The position numbers were made by a program, and so were the translations under genes. From Pelotomaculum_C sp050950345 (lineage in GTDB: Bacteria > Bacillota > Desulfotomaculia > Desulfotomaculales > Pelotomaculaceae): a stretch of 64,000 bases of DNA. The stretch lies in assembly GCA_050950345.1 (NCBI GenBank), contig JBMNHK010000007.1, positions 186,001 through 250,000 on the forward strand, read 5' to 3'. Each line of letters starts with the position of its first letter. Positions within the stretch are counted from its first letter, which is position 1. The notes beneath the pieces were generated by a model. That model searched no databases, had not been told where the DNA came from, and saw only the letters and a program-made list of their open reading frames with translations. This document shows positions 33,666 to 43,409 of the stretch, one piece after another.

Positions 33666-35417
33666 ATGGAAAGGCTTGATAGGGAAATAAACGCGGCCAG
33701 CAAGAGAAAAGAGGGGAGCGGCGGAAAAGCTGCTGCACAGCATTCCGCCTTGGAGGCCAATTTCATACAGAGCATTATCGATGATGATTTTAGAACCAAT
33801 AAATATAATGGTATCGTCCATACCCGCTTCCCACCCGAACCTAATGGCTACCTTCATATTGGCCATGCCAAATCCATCTGCCTGAACTTCGGCATTGCCG
33901 CCAGGAATGGCGGTATCACCAACTTGCGTTTTGATGATACCAATCCGGTTAAAGAAGATGTGGAATATGTGGAATCGATCAAGGAAGATGTGCGCTGGTT
34001 GGGCTTTGACTGGGATGACCGTTTGTTCTACGCCTCCGACTATTTTGAACAGTTTTATAACTATGCCTTACAGTTGATCGAGGCCGGAAAAGCCTATGTA
34101 TGCGATCTCAGTGCGGAGGAGATAAGAGAATACCGGGGTACTCTCACCGAACCGGGGAAGGAAAGCCCCTATCGCAACCGGTCTGTGGAAGAAAACCTTG
34201 ATTTATTTCAACGGATGCGTGACGGTGAGTTTCCGGACGGGTCCCGGGTGCTGCGGGCTAAAATTGATATGGCCTCACCAAATTTGAATATGCGTGACCC
34301 TGTGCTCTATAGGATCCTGAGAGCTGAACACCACCGCACAGGGAATAAATGGCTGATCTACCCTATGTATGATTATGCGCACCCGATTTCTGATTCTATT
34401 GAGAGAATCACGCACTCAATTTGCACCCTGGAATTTGAAGATCACCGTCCCCTTTATGACTGGGTGCTGGAGAGCCTGGGTATTTTCCATTCCCAGCAGA
34501 TAGAATTTGCCCGCTTAAACCTGACCTATACGGTTATGAGCAAGCGTAAGCTGCGCATGCTGGTGGAAGAAGGCTTCGTGAGCGGTTGGGACGATCCGCG
34601 CATGCCGACTATTTCGGGCTTGCGCCGGCGTGGCTACACCCCGGAATCCATCAGGGATTTTTGTGATCGGATCGGTGTGGCCAAAGCTAACAGCACGGTT
34701 GACATTGCCCTGCTGGAGCATTGCATCCGTGAGGACTTAAATCTGACTGTTCCACGGGTGATGGCGGTGTTGAGACCTTTGAAGCTGGTTATCGACAACT
34801 ATCCCGCAGGACAGGTTGAGGAGCTGGAGGCAGAGTACAACCAGGAGAATCCTGCCCTTGGCAGTCGTAAGCTGCTCTTCTCTAGAGAACTCTATATTGA
34901 GCAGGAAGACTTCATGGAAGATCCGCCCAAGAAATTTTTCCGTCTTGCACCAGGTCGGGAAGTGCGTTTAAAGAATGCCTATATCATCCGTTGTGAATAT
35001 GTGGTCAAGGACGCGTCCGGCCAGGTAGTGGAGGTGCATTGCTCCTATGATCCTGAAACACGCAGTGGTAGTCCGGCCAGCTCCCGCAAGGTTAAAGGCA
35101 CGCTGCACTGGGTTTCTGCAAGACACGCCTTCGAGGCTGAGGTGCGTTTATATGATCACCTGTTTCTAAAAGAAAACCCCGAGGAGGAAGAGGATTTCCG
35201 GAACTGCCTGAATCCGGACTCGCTGACGAGGCTAACCTCCTGCATGTTGGAACAGGGCTTGCAGAATGCAGCGCCGGGTAGCCGCTACCAGTTCCTGCGC
35301 CAAGGGTTTTTCTGTGTGGATACTGCGGATTCAAGGGATAAAAGACCGGTTTTTAACCGGATTGTCTCACTCAAGGATACCTGGGGCAAGCTGCAAAAGG
35401 CGGCCAACAAGCAGTAA
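33666..35417 (+). CDS. glnS: Glutaminyl-tRNA synthetase
   Basis: GlnRS charges tRNA-Gln directly. The 583-aa class I enzyme has FPPEPNGYLHIGHAKS (HIGH motif), NLRFDDTNP, TSxCTLEFEDHRPLYDW-type THSICTLEFED, the KMSKS-like VMSKRKL and the GlnRS-specific C-terminal anticodon-binding beta barrels. Most Firmicutes lack GlnRS and use GluRS plus GatCAB; the enzyme does occur in some clostridia and was acquired from elsewhere. The first ~25 residues are a Lys/Gly-rich extension. The ribosome site is weak. Confidence 0.96.
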   Translation: MERLDREINAASKRKEGSGGKAAAQHSALEANFIQSIIDDDFRTNKYNGIVHTRFPPEPNGYLHIGHAKSICLNFGIAARNGGITNLRFDDTNPVKEDVEYVESIKEDVRWLGFDWDDRLFYASDYFEQFYNYALQLIEAGKAYVCDLSAEEIREYRGTLTEPGKESPYRNRSVEENLDLFQRMRDGEFPDGSRVLRAKIDMASPNLNMRDPVLYRILRAEHHRTGNKWLIYPMYDYAHPISDSIERITHSICTLEFEDHRPLYDWVLESLGIFHSQQIEFARLNLTYTVMSKRKLRMLVEEGFVSGWDDPRMPTISGLRRRGYTPESIRDFCDRIGVAKANSTVDIALLEHCIREDLNLTVPRVMAVLRPLKLVIDNYPAGQVEELEAEYNQENPALGSRKLLFSRELYIEQEDFMEDPPKKFFRLAPGREVRLKNAYIIRCEYVVKDASGQVVEVHCSYDPETRSGSPASSRKVKGTLHWVSARHAFEAEVRLYDHLFLKENPEEEEDFRNCLNPDSLTRLTSCMLEQGLQNAAPGSRYQFLRQGFFCVDTADSRDKRPVFNRIVSLKDTWGKLQKAANKQ

Positions 35418-35521
35418 AGACTTAATCAGAAACAAAGGAAAATAATGATTTTCCGGCTAATAAGGCAGCCGGACTGGAGCTTCGAAGCGCTGCGTGCGGA
35501 ATCGTAAATATTAAACATATT

Positions 35522-35555
35522 TAGGCCGGCATACACACTTATGCGGGCCTATTTG
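35522..35555 (+). terminator. Probable terminator after glnS
   Basis: TAGGCCGGCATA (35522-35533) and TATGCGGGCCTA pair with one mismatch, followed by TTTG. Confidence 0.6.
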
Positions 35556-35680
35556 TTGACCGGGTTGATTGCGGCAGTGTTTAAAGGGATTTTCACAAAT
35601 TAGGGTAATTTATATAAGAGTACTTTGTTATAGAAAAGCTTTGCAGCTGCAATATAAGTATAAGGAGGAACAGATGCGGC

Positions 35681-36703
35681 ATGAAAAAACTTTTTCGGAA
35701 AATGCATGAACGTTTAGCCTCTGGTGAAAGTGTAGTACTGGCCAGTATTGTGGCCAGCTCCGGTTCAACGCCACGGGGCTCCGGGGCTAGGATGGTAGTT
35801 TGCGCTAACGGCGAATCTTTTGGCACTATCGGAGGCGGGGCTGTCGAGTATGAATCCCAACAGTTGGCCAGAGAGGTGCTTGATAATAAACAGTCTTATA
35901 CCAAAGGCTTCAGCCTCTCACCCAACCAGGTGGCGGACCTGGGCATGGTTTGCGGCGGAGACGTCACCGTCTATTTTCAGTATTTTTCCGGTGGGAACAA
36001 AGAACAGATTGATTTATTGCAAAAGATCCTTGAAATCCTCGATCGCAACATCGATTCCTGGCTCATAACCGAGACTACGGACGAAGTGGCCTGGGAACTG
36101 GCGGTATATGTAAAAGGGGAGGGCATCATTGGTTCCGACCGCATCCAAGAAAGTGACATTATGCCTCTTTTGGACAGGCGCAGTGTCTGGGAAGTCCACA
36201 ACGGCAGAAAATACTATATTGAGCCCCTGGTGAAGTCCGGTAAGGTTTGCGTATTTGGCGGCGGCCATGTGGCGCAAGAGCTGGTGCCGGTGCTGGCCCA
36301 CGTGGGTTTCCGGTGTGTAGTCATCGAAGACCGGCCGGAATTTGCAACAAAAAGCCTCTTTCCTCAGGCCGAGGCCATCTATTTAGGTGATTTTAATCAT
36401 ATCGGGGCGAGTGTTGAAATAGAGCCCAATGATTATGTGGTGATCATGACCAGAGGACATATGTATGATTACAAGGTGCTGGCGCAGGCCTTGCGCACAG
36501 AAGCTTTATATATAGGTGTTATCGGCAGTAAGAAAAAAGTGGCGGCTACCTTCAAAAGGCTAGTTGAGGAGGATAAATTCAGCCAGGAGGATCTACAAAG
36601 GGTGGTAACGCCTATAGGCTTGGAGATCAAGGCGGAAACCCCGGCGGAAATAGCTATTAGTATCGCCGCACAATTGATTCAGGTGCGGGCTGAAAATAGG
36701 TAA
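35681..36703 (+). CDS. XdhC/CoxI-family protein
   Basis: The 340-aa protein has the N-terminal XdhC_CoxI domain (ASSGSTPRGSGARMVV, GTIGGGAVEYE, GMVCGGDVTVYF) and the C-terminal Rossmann domain (VCVFGGGHVAQEL, YIGVIGSKKK). XdhC proteins bind molybdenum cofactor and add the terminal sulfur or insert it into xanthine dehydrogenase-type enzymes. No such enzyme is next to it, so its client is elsewhere. AGGAGG lies 12 bases before the ATG at 35681; another ATG at 35673 is better spaced but opens only an 11-codon frame. Confidence 0.9.
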   Translation: MKKLFRKMHERLASGESVVLASIVASSGSTPRGSGARMVVCANGESFGTIGGGAVEYESQQLAREVLDNKQSYTKGFSLSPNQVADLGMVCGGDVTVYFQYFSGGNKEQIDLLQKILEILDRNIDSWLITETTDEVAWELAVYVKGEGIIGSDRIQESDIMPLLDRRSVWEVHNGRKYYIEPLVKSGKVCVFGGGHVAQELVPVLAHVGFRCVVIEDRPEFATKSLFPQAEAIYLGDFNHIGASVEIEPNDYVVIMTRGHMYDYKVLAQALRTEALYIGVIGSKKKVAATFKRLVEEDKFSQEDLQRVVTPIGLEIKAETPAEIAISIAAQLIQVRAENR

Positions 36704-36803
36704 ATTTGTCACCATGAGTGCTTTAATTGTGGGGGGGTGATTATCGCATCAACGCAGCTAGCAAAAACGGAAATTGATTAATTGAATAACAGGGAGGCTA
36801 AAC

Positions 36804-38039
36804 GTGGAAGTTAAAAACAGAGGCTGGACGATGACAGCCATTGCCGTGGGGATTAACATGTGCTGCGGTATCCTTTACAGCTGGAGCGTGTTTGCCGCCG
36901 CACTGGTTAACGATCTGGGATTGACCAAGACGGAAGCTGCTCTCCCCAATGCTATCGGCATGGCCATGCTGGCTTTGATGTCTATTCCCGGGGGCAAGCT
37001 GCAGGATCGTTTTGGCCCCCGTATATCCGCTACTATTTGCGGTGTGCTGGTAGGTTTAGGCTTTATTCTGGCGAGTTTTGCCGATTCAATTATTACCTTG
37101 TCCTTATTCTTTGGTTTTATTACCGGGGCTGGTATCGGCCTGGCCTATGGCGCTACTACCCCTGCGGCGGTAAAGTGGTTCCCGCCCCAGAAGAGAGGCC
37201 TCATCAGCGGCCTGGTGGTAGCGGGTATCGGGTTGGCTGCGGTTTATCAAGCCCCTTTGACCCAGTATTTGGTGGACAGCTATGGCGTAAAAAACACTTT
37301 TTTGATCGAGGGAATTCTGTTTGCCGCCATAATTCTGATTCTGGCCCAGTTTTTAAAGAGTCCACCGGCAGGCTATGTGCCGCTGGGGACAGAGGCGCCG
37401 GCAAAAGCTGCGGTAGCCACCACCGGAAGGGAATATACACCCGGAGAAATGGTGCGCACGCCACAATTCTGGTTCATCTGGCTCATGTACGGCTGTGGCT
37501 CAGTGGCCGGGGTTATGATCATCGGTCAGCTGGCAATTATTGCTGAGATACAGGCTAATATTGCCTGGGCTTTTGTATTCGTGGCTATTCTGGCTGTCTT
37601 CAATACTACCGGCCGGATTGCAGGGGGCATTTTGGCTGATAAAATAGGCCGCACCAACACCTTGCTGTTGATGTTTGTGGGACAGGCGGTGAACATGTTT
37701 TTCTTCAGCTCCTATACCACCTCCAGCCTGCTGATTATGGGGATTGCTGTGGCAGGTGTGTGTTACGGCTCCCTATTGGCCGTGTTCCCGACCCTGACCT
37801 TTGATTACTTCGGCATGAAGAATGGCGGGGTTAATTATGGGATTGTATTTTGCGCCTGGGGACTGGCTGGTGTGATCGGCCCGATTATGGGTGGTTATAT
37901 TGTTGACCAAACTCAGTCTTATCACATGGCATACTTGATTTCCGCAGGTCTGTTAATTATATCGGCAATCCTGGCGTTCTTACTCAAAGCTCCCCAAGGG
38001 AATAAAACTGATGTCTTTCCTATAGGCCGGCCCGGCTAA
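36804..38039 (+). CDS. OFA-family major facilitator transporter
   Basis: A 411-aa protein with 12 hydrophobic segments and the oxalate/formate antiporter-family signatures: GWTMTAIAVGINMCCGILYSWSVF at the start, DRFGPR after TM2, and GGILADKIGRTNTL in the middle loop. Members exchange small carboxylates; the substrate here is not known. GGGAGG precedes the start. It follows xdhC on the same strand after 100 bases. Confidence 0.88.
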   Translation: MEVKNRGWTMTAIAVGINMCCGILYSWSVFAAALVNDLGLTKTEAALPNAIGMAMLALMSIPGGKLQDRFGPRISATICGVLVGLGFILASFADSIITLSLFFGFITGAGIGLAYGATTPAAVKWFPPQKRGLISGLVVAGIGLAAVYQAPLTQYLVDSYGVKNTFLIEGILFAAIILILAQFLKSPPAGYVPLGTEAPAKAAVATTGREYTPGEMVRTPQFWFIWLMYGCGSVAGVMIIGQLAIIAEIQANIAWAFVFVAILAVFNTTGRIAGGILADKIGRTNTLLLMFVGQAVNMFFFSSYTTSSLLIMGIAVAGVCYGSLLAVFPTLTFDYFGMKNGGVNYGIVFCAWGLAGVIGPIMGGYIVDQTQSYHMAYLISAGLLIISAILAFLLKAPQGNKTDVFPIGRPG

Positions 38040-38121
38040 AGGCAGGGATATTTTACCGCTACGGAGAAATAATACTACTTGGTTTTAAAGCCATATATCT
38101 ATGTAAAGGCGGCTTGTTTCT

Positions 38122-40104
38122 TTGTGTGCTATTGTAAACGCTCAAGTTCCTTTTGCTTGCCGAAGCAAAAAAGAATTCCCGGTAAGGCTGGCAGACTGGA
38201 TCGGGGATGTCTTTTATGACATTCTGCCTAAATATGGTTATGAAATCCGTGAGGAGCAGATCTTCACGGCTTTTCAATTAGCAGACGCGGTATGTAAGCA
38301 CAAGGTCCATTTTGCCGAGGCAGGCCTTGGGACAGGCAAGACTTTTGCCTATCTCCTCACTGCCATAGCGTATGCCCGTTTTGCCGGCAAGCCGGTAGTC
38401 ATTGCCTGTGCATCAACAGCGCTGCAGGAACAATTAGTTGGTCCCAAGGGGGATATTAATAACCTGTCACGTATCCTGAAATTGGAGTTGGATGTCCGCC
38501 TGGCCAAGGAGCCCCGTCAATATATTTGTGAGCGGAAGGTTAACCGTTGTGTTGACCGGCCGGACAGGCTTGTCAGGGCAATGGATGAGGTTTTGCACTG
38601 GGCGGAGAGCACCAGGCTGGGTGAACGTTCCGAGATGCCCCATATTTCCGATGCTGTCTGGTCCCAGGTGGGCTGGGATGAAGCCGAGTGCTGCGATGAT
38701 TGTTTTTCCAGGGGGTTTTGCAAGCTGGTCAAGGTGAGGGAGCACTTTCGTCAGGCCCGGGACCTGATTGTCTGTGATCATGGAGTGTTTTTTGAAGATC
38801 TGTGGACGCGGGACAACAGGCTGGCCGAAGGCCGGCTGCCCTTGCTGCCTCCTTATGCGGCGGTAGTACTTGATGAAGGGCACAAAATTATGCTGCCTGC
38901 GGCCATGCGGGCCGGGCGGCAGGTTGTGCCCGAGGAGCTGGACGGTATGCTTGATGTGCTGGAGCAAATCCAAGGGGCTAGAACTGCGCTGGTTGCTGCC
39001 GTTTTTGCCATGCGGGGCGCTGCCGACAGATTCTTTAACCTCCTTTACCAGGCGGCCCAGGAGGATGAGCGAACAGAGCGCCTTGCTGTAAAGCTGGATA
39101 GAGATCTATTGCAGGCAGCTGAAACTTTGCGGCGTGCCCTGGAGTTGTTGTATCAGGAACTGCAGTACGAGCAAGAGCTGCATCTGGAATCCTTACCTAA
39201 AACCAAAATTGAGACGTTTGAAGCCAGAATAGAGCGGACCATGGCCGCCCTGGCCGGATTTTACCGGAATCAGGGCCGGGAAGCTATTGTCTGGGTTGAT
39301 CGTGCTGATAAAAGTTTGTGGGTTGTGCCTCGTGACCTTAGAGCTATGCTAAAAAAGCGGCTGTTTGACAGGGGGTTGCCGGTAGTGCTATCCTCCGCGA
39401 CTTTGAGCGCCGGCGGTGATTTCAGCTACCTGGCACGGACACTGGGGGTCAAGGACCCTTCTCATTCATCTGTGGGTAGCTTCTTTGACTATGCGGAGCA
39501 AGTGAGGATCTACCTGCCGGAGCCTTTGACTGGCGGTGATCTGAAGAGCCGTTTTAAGCTTAACCTGGAGCGTCTGGTTGCTCTATTGCAGCTTACCAAG
39601 GGAAGGGCTTTGGTGCTTACCAATGCACCCTCCGAGGTGAAAAAGCTGCGTGCCGGGCTCAAAGATAGGCGGCTGCCTTTTAATTTATTGTGGGAGGACC
39701 GGGGAGAAAGGGGCTACCTGGTTAACCGGTTTCGGGAAGACATCTCCTCCGTTCTGGTAGGCTCAGGCTTCTGGGAGGGTATAGACGTGCCCGGAGCCGC
39801 CCTGTCACTCCTGGTTGTCTGGCAGCTTCCCTTTCCGCCCCGGGATCCTTTAATCGAAGCCAGGCGTTATGAAGCCATAAGTCTGGGCCTCGACCCTGTG
39901 ACTGAGGTGGATTACCCGGAAATGTCCTTGCGTCTGCAACAAGGGTGCGGTCGGCTGATCCGTAAAGCAGATGACCGGGGTATTATTGCTATACTGGAAC
40001 CTTTTGAGGGACTGGCCTGGGAGAGGGTTGTCCGGGATGCCCTGCCCCAGGAGGCTCCTGTGGTTAATCATATAGAGGAACTGGCTGGGTTTCTCGGGGA
40101 TTAA
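38122..40104 (+). CDS. DinG-family ATP-dependent DNA helicase
   Basis: This 660-aa superfamily 2 helicase has Walker A AGLGTGKTFAYL, an XPD/DinG-type Fe-S insert with four Cys (CERKVNRC, CCDDCFSRGFC), DEGHK as the DEAH box, VLSSATL, GSGFWEGIDVPG and QQGCGRLIRK. It should unwind DNA 5' to 3' in repair. The TTG at 38122 is the earliest start in frame, and the true start may be later; residues from RLADWIGDVF match the family. Confidence 0.88.
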   Translation: MCAIVNAQVPFACRSKKEFPVRLADWIGDVFYDILPKYGYEIREEQIFTAFQLADAVCKHKVHFAEAGLGTGKTFAYLLTAIAYARFAGKPVVIACASTALQEQLVGPKGDINNLSRILKLELDVRLAKEPRQYICERKVNRCVDRPDRLVRAMDEVLHWAESTRLGERSEMPHISDAVWSQVGWDEAECCDDCFSRGFCKLVKVREHFRQARDLIVCDHGVFFEDLWTRDNRLAEGRLPLLPPYAAVVLDEGHKIMLPAAMRAGRQVVPEELDGMLDVLEQIQGARTALVAAVFAMRGAADRFFNLLYQAAQEDERTERLAVKLDRDLLQAAETLRRALELLYQELQYEQELHLESLPKTKIETFEARIERTMAALAGFYRNQGREAIVWVDRADKSLWVVPRDLRAMLKKRLFDRGLPVVLSSATLSAGGDFSYLARTLGVKDPSHSSVGSFFDYAEQVRIYLPEPLTGGDLKSRFKLNLERLVALLQLTKGRALVLTNAPSEVKKLRAGLKDRRLPFNLLWEDRGERGYLVNRFREDISSVLVGSGFWEGIDVPGAALSLLVVWQLPFPPRDPLIEARRYEAISLGLDPVTEVDYPEMSLRLQQGCGRLIRKADDRGIIAILEPFEGLAWERVVRDALPQEAPVVNHIEELAGFLGD

Positions 40105-40238
40105 TTGGTATGAATTGACACTTGGTGCGCAATGGCATAAGATACCTGGTAAGAGGAGGATTTTTGAGAGGCTTGGATTTAGCAGCTTAGTTTATTAATT
40201 AGATTGCTCCCGGGCAAGTTGGAAAGGGGGGAAAGCTA

Positions 40239-40694
40239 TTGTCAGCCATAGTAAAAAAAATTCTCGTGGGTTATGATGACGGAATCCTCGCCCAAAAAGC
40301 CCTCGCTGCGGCCGTAAAAATTGCTGTGGATAACAAGGCGGAACTATTCATTGCTACGGCAGTTGAACTGCCTACTCACATCGCTACCTATGATATATAT
40401 ATGCAGGGCAGTGCATCGTTGACTGAGTTTTTTAACAACCACGCCAACGCTTATTATCAAAAAATCCTGGAGCAGGCTGCTTTGCAGGCGAAGGAAAAAG
40501 GACTTGACGTAACGATAGAACTATTGGAAGGGTCCCCGGGCAAAGCCTTGCTGAAGTATGCAGAGGAGGTTGGAGCCGACCTGATTGTGGTGGGCTCAAA
40601 CAATAAAAAGCCGCTGGACCGGCTTTTCCTGGGCAGTGTTTCCACCTATGTTCTGCATCATGCTAAAGGCATGATCCTTATTGTTAAGGAGTAA
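40239..40694 (+). CDS. Universal stress protein UspA-like
   Basis: A 151-aa single-domain USP. The ATP-binding end motif is present as VVGSNNKKPLDRLFLGSVSTYVL, and the N terminus KKILVGYDDG carries the nucleotide-contacting Asp. The TTG start follows GGAAAGGGGGG. It stands alone, with a terminator after it. Confidence 0.9.
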   Translation: MSAIVKKILVGYDDGILAQKALAAAVKIAVDNKAELFIATAVELPTHIATYDIYMQGSASLTEFFNNHANAYYQKILEQAALQAKEKGLDVTIELLEGSPGKALLKYAEEVGADLIVVGSNNKKPLDRLFLGSVSTYVLHHAKGMILIVKE

Positions 40695-40699
40695 AAGCA

Positions 40700-40740
40700 G
40701 GGACCGTGTTCGAAAACAAAATTTCAACACGGTCCCTTTA
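40700..40740. terminator. Terminator between usp and fmdE-like gene
   Basis: GGGACCGTGTT (40700-40710) and AACACGGTCCC (40726-40736) pair exactly and are flanked by A- and T-rich ends, serving both converging genes. Confidence 0.85.
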
Positions 40741-40754
40741 ATACAGAGTTCTAA

Positions 40755-41354
40755 TTAACCGGATGTTAATCCGGCACATCTTGAACAGAGTATTTCGTTG
40801 TTAAGTTCTTTGGCATATGGTTCCATGAAGGCTTCATGACACCGGGCACATGTGACAAAGGGAAATAAACGTGGCTTGCCCGGAAGCTTTCTTTGTATTT
40901 TTTCAACCTTAAACAACTCCTGGTCTGACAGTTCCATTAATTCCAGACCACGCTGTTCCCTTAATGAGAAAAATTTTTGTTTTTCTTCCGGGGTGGCTGT
41001 GCCCAATTTCACCTTACGGTGCAGTTCCAGGGGTTCATTGGACTTCCAGACGGGTACCTTGAGGAGGAATCTGAAACCTTCCCCCGTCTTTTTGTTAATC
41101 CAGGCAAAGGCAAATTTGCCCTGATTTTCGATAATGAGACTATCATTTCCCAGCGTACAGCCGGTAATCAATTGTACTCCGTCTACGCCGCAGACATCGT
41201 TTTCCACAATGGCGTAGTGGCTTTCCCCGATATGCTTTCCGGGTAAGCCCAGCAGCTCGAGGACCATCATGCTGGCGCGAAAACCCACCACAATACCAGG
41301 GCAAATATGTCCATGAAAAGCAACGGTTTTTGCCCAGGCCTCCTGGTTTAGCAT
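40755..41354 (-). CDS. FmdE-family protein with zinc ribbon
   Basis: The 199-aa protein matches FmdE, the small subunit named after molybdenum formylmethanofuran dehydrogenase: FHGHICPGIVVGFRA (metal-binding His/Cys), ENDVCGVDGVQLITGCTLGN, and a C-terminal zinc ribbon (CARCHEAF...CSRCAG). In bacteria its role is unknown but it travels with molybdenum/tungsten-pterin and transport genes. Here it follows the minus-strand ABC genes across a structured 257-base gap. TTG/ATG choice: ATG at 41354 with GGAGTGAGAT upstream. Confidence 0.88.
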   Translation of the reverse strand: MLNQEAWAKTVAFHGHICPGIVVGFRASMMVLELLGLPGKHIGESHYAIVENDVCGVDGVQLITGCTLGNDSLIIENQGKFAFAWINKKTGEGFRFLLKVPVWKSNEPLELHRKVKLGTATPEEKQKFFSLREQRGLELMELSDQELFKVEKIQRKLPGKPRLFPFVTCARCHEAFMEPYAKELNNEILCSRCAGLTSG

Positions 41355-41429
41355 CTTATCTCACTCCTTGTGGGTGATTATTCCTTTAGTTCAATTATAA
41401 AGAACTCCTTATGCAAGCAGTTCTATGAA

Positions 41430-41510
41430 TGTCGCTGTATTTAATCCCCGTCTTACCAATATGGTTAAACTGCGACCGGGTCTCCCATATACTACGGATT
41501 ACAGCACTGT
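41430..41510 (-). promoter_or_regulatory. Structured leader before the fmdE-like gene
   Basis: Nested pairs are visible: CTGT..AATCC (41435-41447) with GGATTACAG (41496-41504), ATATGG (41459-41464) with CCATAT (41485-41490), and an inner GGG-TCT-CCC. On the minus strand GGGAAACAGTG and GGGAGACC recall pieces of cobalamin riboswitches, but the full set is absent. A Moco-type or unknown riboswitch is possible. I cannot name it. Confidence 0.4.
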
Positions 41511-41611
41511 TTCCCTCAAAGGTAAATCTGGACGGGTTAGCCAGGCGAGCCCGGCCCTTGTAAGGTAGCATTAAATCCTTTCTAGTCTATATACCGTTGC
41601 TGTTCTAGATA

Positions 41612-42382
41612 CTACTGGTAGTTTTCTTTCCAGCGTGCGGAAAATTTATTTAAAGGTCTGATAATGAACCATTCCAGTAAAACGATAATCAATATCAGCA
41701 CCAGCACCCAGGCGAATAGGTTATCTATCTGCAGATAAGCTCTGGAGATAGCGATTTTTTGTCCTATCCCCTCCCGGGCGCCCAGTAGTTCTGCCATAAC
41801 AGTCAGACGGACGGATGAAGCTGTAGCCAATGAAAATCCGGCCACTACCGAATAGGTGAGCCCCGGCAGATATATTTTTTTAACTTTGATTATCCCGGGG
41901 AGACGGTATACTTTTCCCATCTCCAGCAGCTTGCTGTCAATTGATTTAAAACCCTGAACGGTATTTACATGCATAATTGGATAGACCAATAGGGAAACCA
42001 GGAAAATGGCCATGGTGCTGCCCATGCCGAACCAAACCATGGCCATTACCACAAAAACGATGGCAGGAACTGCTAACAGGAGCCTTGTCAGGGGTTGAAT
42101 GATTAACTCTAGCTTGCGATTTATCCCTGCCATAATACCGGTGACCAAACCTAATATCGTGCCCACCGCAAGGCCAATGAGCTGGCGGTTAAAAGATATT
42201 TTAAGATTCTCTATCAATTCTCCACTGCTGTAGATATCAAAAAGCGCACGTAAGGTATCTGCCGGTGAAGGCATCAATACGCGGTTATAATGCATTGAAA
42301 GCAACTGCCAGCCCACTACTATTGTCAGTACACCTAAGAAAGTATAGAGATAGTCTCTATTCTTGGAAGAAGAAGTTGGCAT
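41612..42382 (-). CDS. NitT/TauT-type ABC transporter permease (copy 1)
   Basis: A 256-aa inner-membrane permease of the SsuC/TauC group with about six membrane segments and the EAA-like loop near LLEMGKVYRLPGIIKVKKIYLPGL. It overlaps the end of the binding-protein gene by 26 bases. It is a clear paralogue of the permease at 48956 (both share the AIFLVSLLVYPIMHVNTV-type stretch). The ATPase of its own operon is truncated, so it may be unused or borrow another ATPase. Confidence 0.85.
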   Translation of the reverse strand: MPTSSSKNRDYLYTFLGVLTIVVGWQLLSMHYNRVLMPSPADTLRALFDIYSSGELIENLKISFNRQLIGLAVGTILGLVTGIMAGINRKLELIIQPLTRLLLAVPAIVFVVMAMVWFGMGSTMAIFLVSLLVYPIMHVNTVQGFKSIDSKLLEMGKVYRLPGIIKVKKIYLPGLTYSVVAGFSLATASSVRLTVMAELLGAREGIGQKIAISRAYLQIDNLFAWVLVLILIIVLLEWFIIRPLNKFSARWKENYQ

Positions 42383-43361
42383 CCGGCTGTTTGCCTCCTA
42401 ATGCGGCAGCTGGAGCGGTCTTGCTCAACTCATTAAAAAACGCGATGACTTCATCCTGGCAGTCGGCTGCAGCTACAGGCTGCAAATTAGCGTATTTTAA
42501 TGACTCCGAAACTGCGGCCGCCTTCATCCACTCGGTCTGATTTTCAACCATAGGACCAATTTCTGCCTGGTGTTCGTTTACCCACTTAGCCGCTTCCGAA
42601 TAACTGGCCTGAAATGCAGCTATTTCATCCGGAGTGACTCCGGCTTCTACTACAGCAACATATCCTGCCTGGGGAATACGGTTGTTTTCCTGACCCGGTA
42701 TTTTCGCCCATTCTTCTTGCAAATCTATGACCCGGGCAAGTTCAACGCCTGAATTTTTAGCATTTAGCAAAGCCATGCTGGCGTTGGGTTCATTTAGAAC
42801 CGCATACTTTACTTCACCTGTAATTAGCTGAGCGGAGGCCTGGGATAGATCCATATATGTGATCTGCACATCAGTATCCGGATCTAAACCATTTTGAATG
42901 AGCAAATGGCGGAAAACCAGGTCGTGAATATTACCCTGACCGTGTACGGCTATCTCCTTACCCTTGAGATCTTTAATCTCCTTAATAGATGAGTCGCTGC
43001 TAACCACATACAACATACCCCAGACCGATACATTAACTAACTTGATATTAAAACCCTTGTTATAGGCCATGATGGCATTGTTGATGGGAGAGCTGGCCAG
43101 TTTAACTTGTTTGGCGGTAATCATAGACAACAACTGATCATATGTCTTCCAGGGCTGCACATCTAAATCAGGGTTATCTTGCACCATGTACGCCAGGGGA
43201 TAACTGACTGGACCCGGTGCTCCGGCAACTGACAAAGCCAGTTTCTGATTCTGTGCGGGATCAGGGTCGGCATTGGTGCCGGCGGTGTTATTGTTGCTGT
43301 TGCAACCGGCCGCCAGAAGGATGCACATAGTAACTAAGAGTACTGCTAATTTCCTTACCAT
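42357..43361 (-). CDS. NitT/TauT-type substrate-binding lipoprotein (copy 1)
   Basis: A 334-aa exported lipoprotein (lipobox LLAAGC). The mature part begins with APGPVSYPLAYM and has the SSPINNAIMAYNKGF, LKGKEIAVHGQGNIHDL and VKYAVLNEPNAS segments, shared with the protein at 47971; the two are paralogues over their whole length. The fold suggests binding of a small anionic or aromatic ligand. The ligand is not known. Confidence 0.87.
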   Translation of the reverse strand: MVRKLAVLLVTMCILLAAGCNSNNNTAGTNADPDPAQNQKLALSVAGAPGPVSYPLAYMVQDNPDLDVQPWKTYDQLLSMITAKQVKLASSPINNAIMAYNKGFNIKLVNVSVWGMLYVVSSDSSIKEIKDLKGKEIAVHGQGNIHDLVFRHLLIQNGLDPDTDVQITYMDLSQASAQLITGEVKYAVLNEPNASMALLNAKNSGVELARVIDLQEEWAKIPGQENNRIPQAGYVAVVEAGVTPDEIAAFQASYSEAAKWVNEHQAEIGPMVENQTEWMKAAAVSESLKYANLQPVAAADCQDEVIAFFNELSKTAPAAALGGKQPDANFFFQE

Positions 43362-43409
43362 AATTGACCTCCAATTATTTGATATTATTTTGTCTTAGCG
43401 TCCCAAACA

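Noticed and set aside
41400..41520. Complete cobalamin riboswitch
   Set aside because: Some pieces match but the second half and a proper B12 box in the right order are missing.
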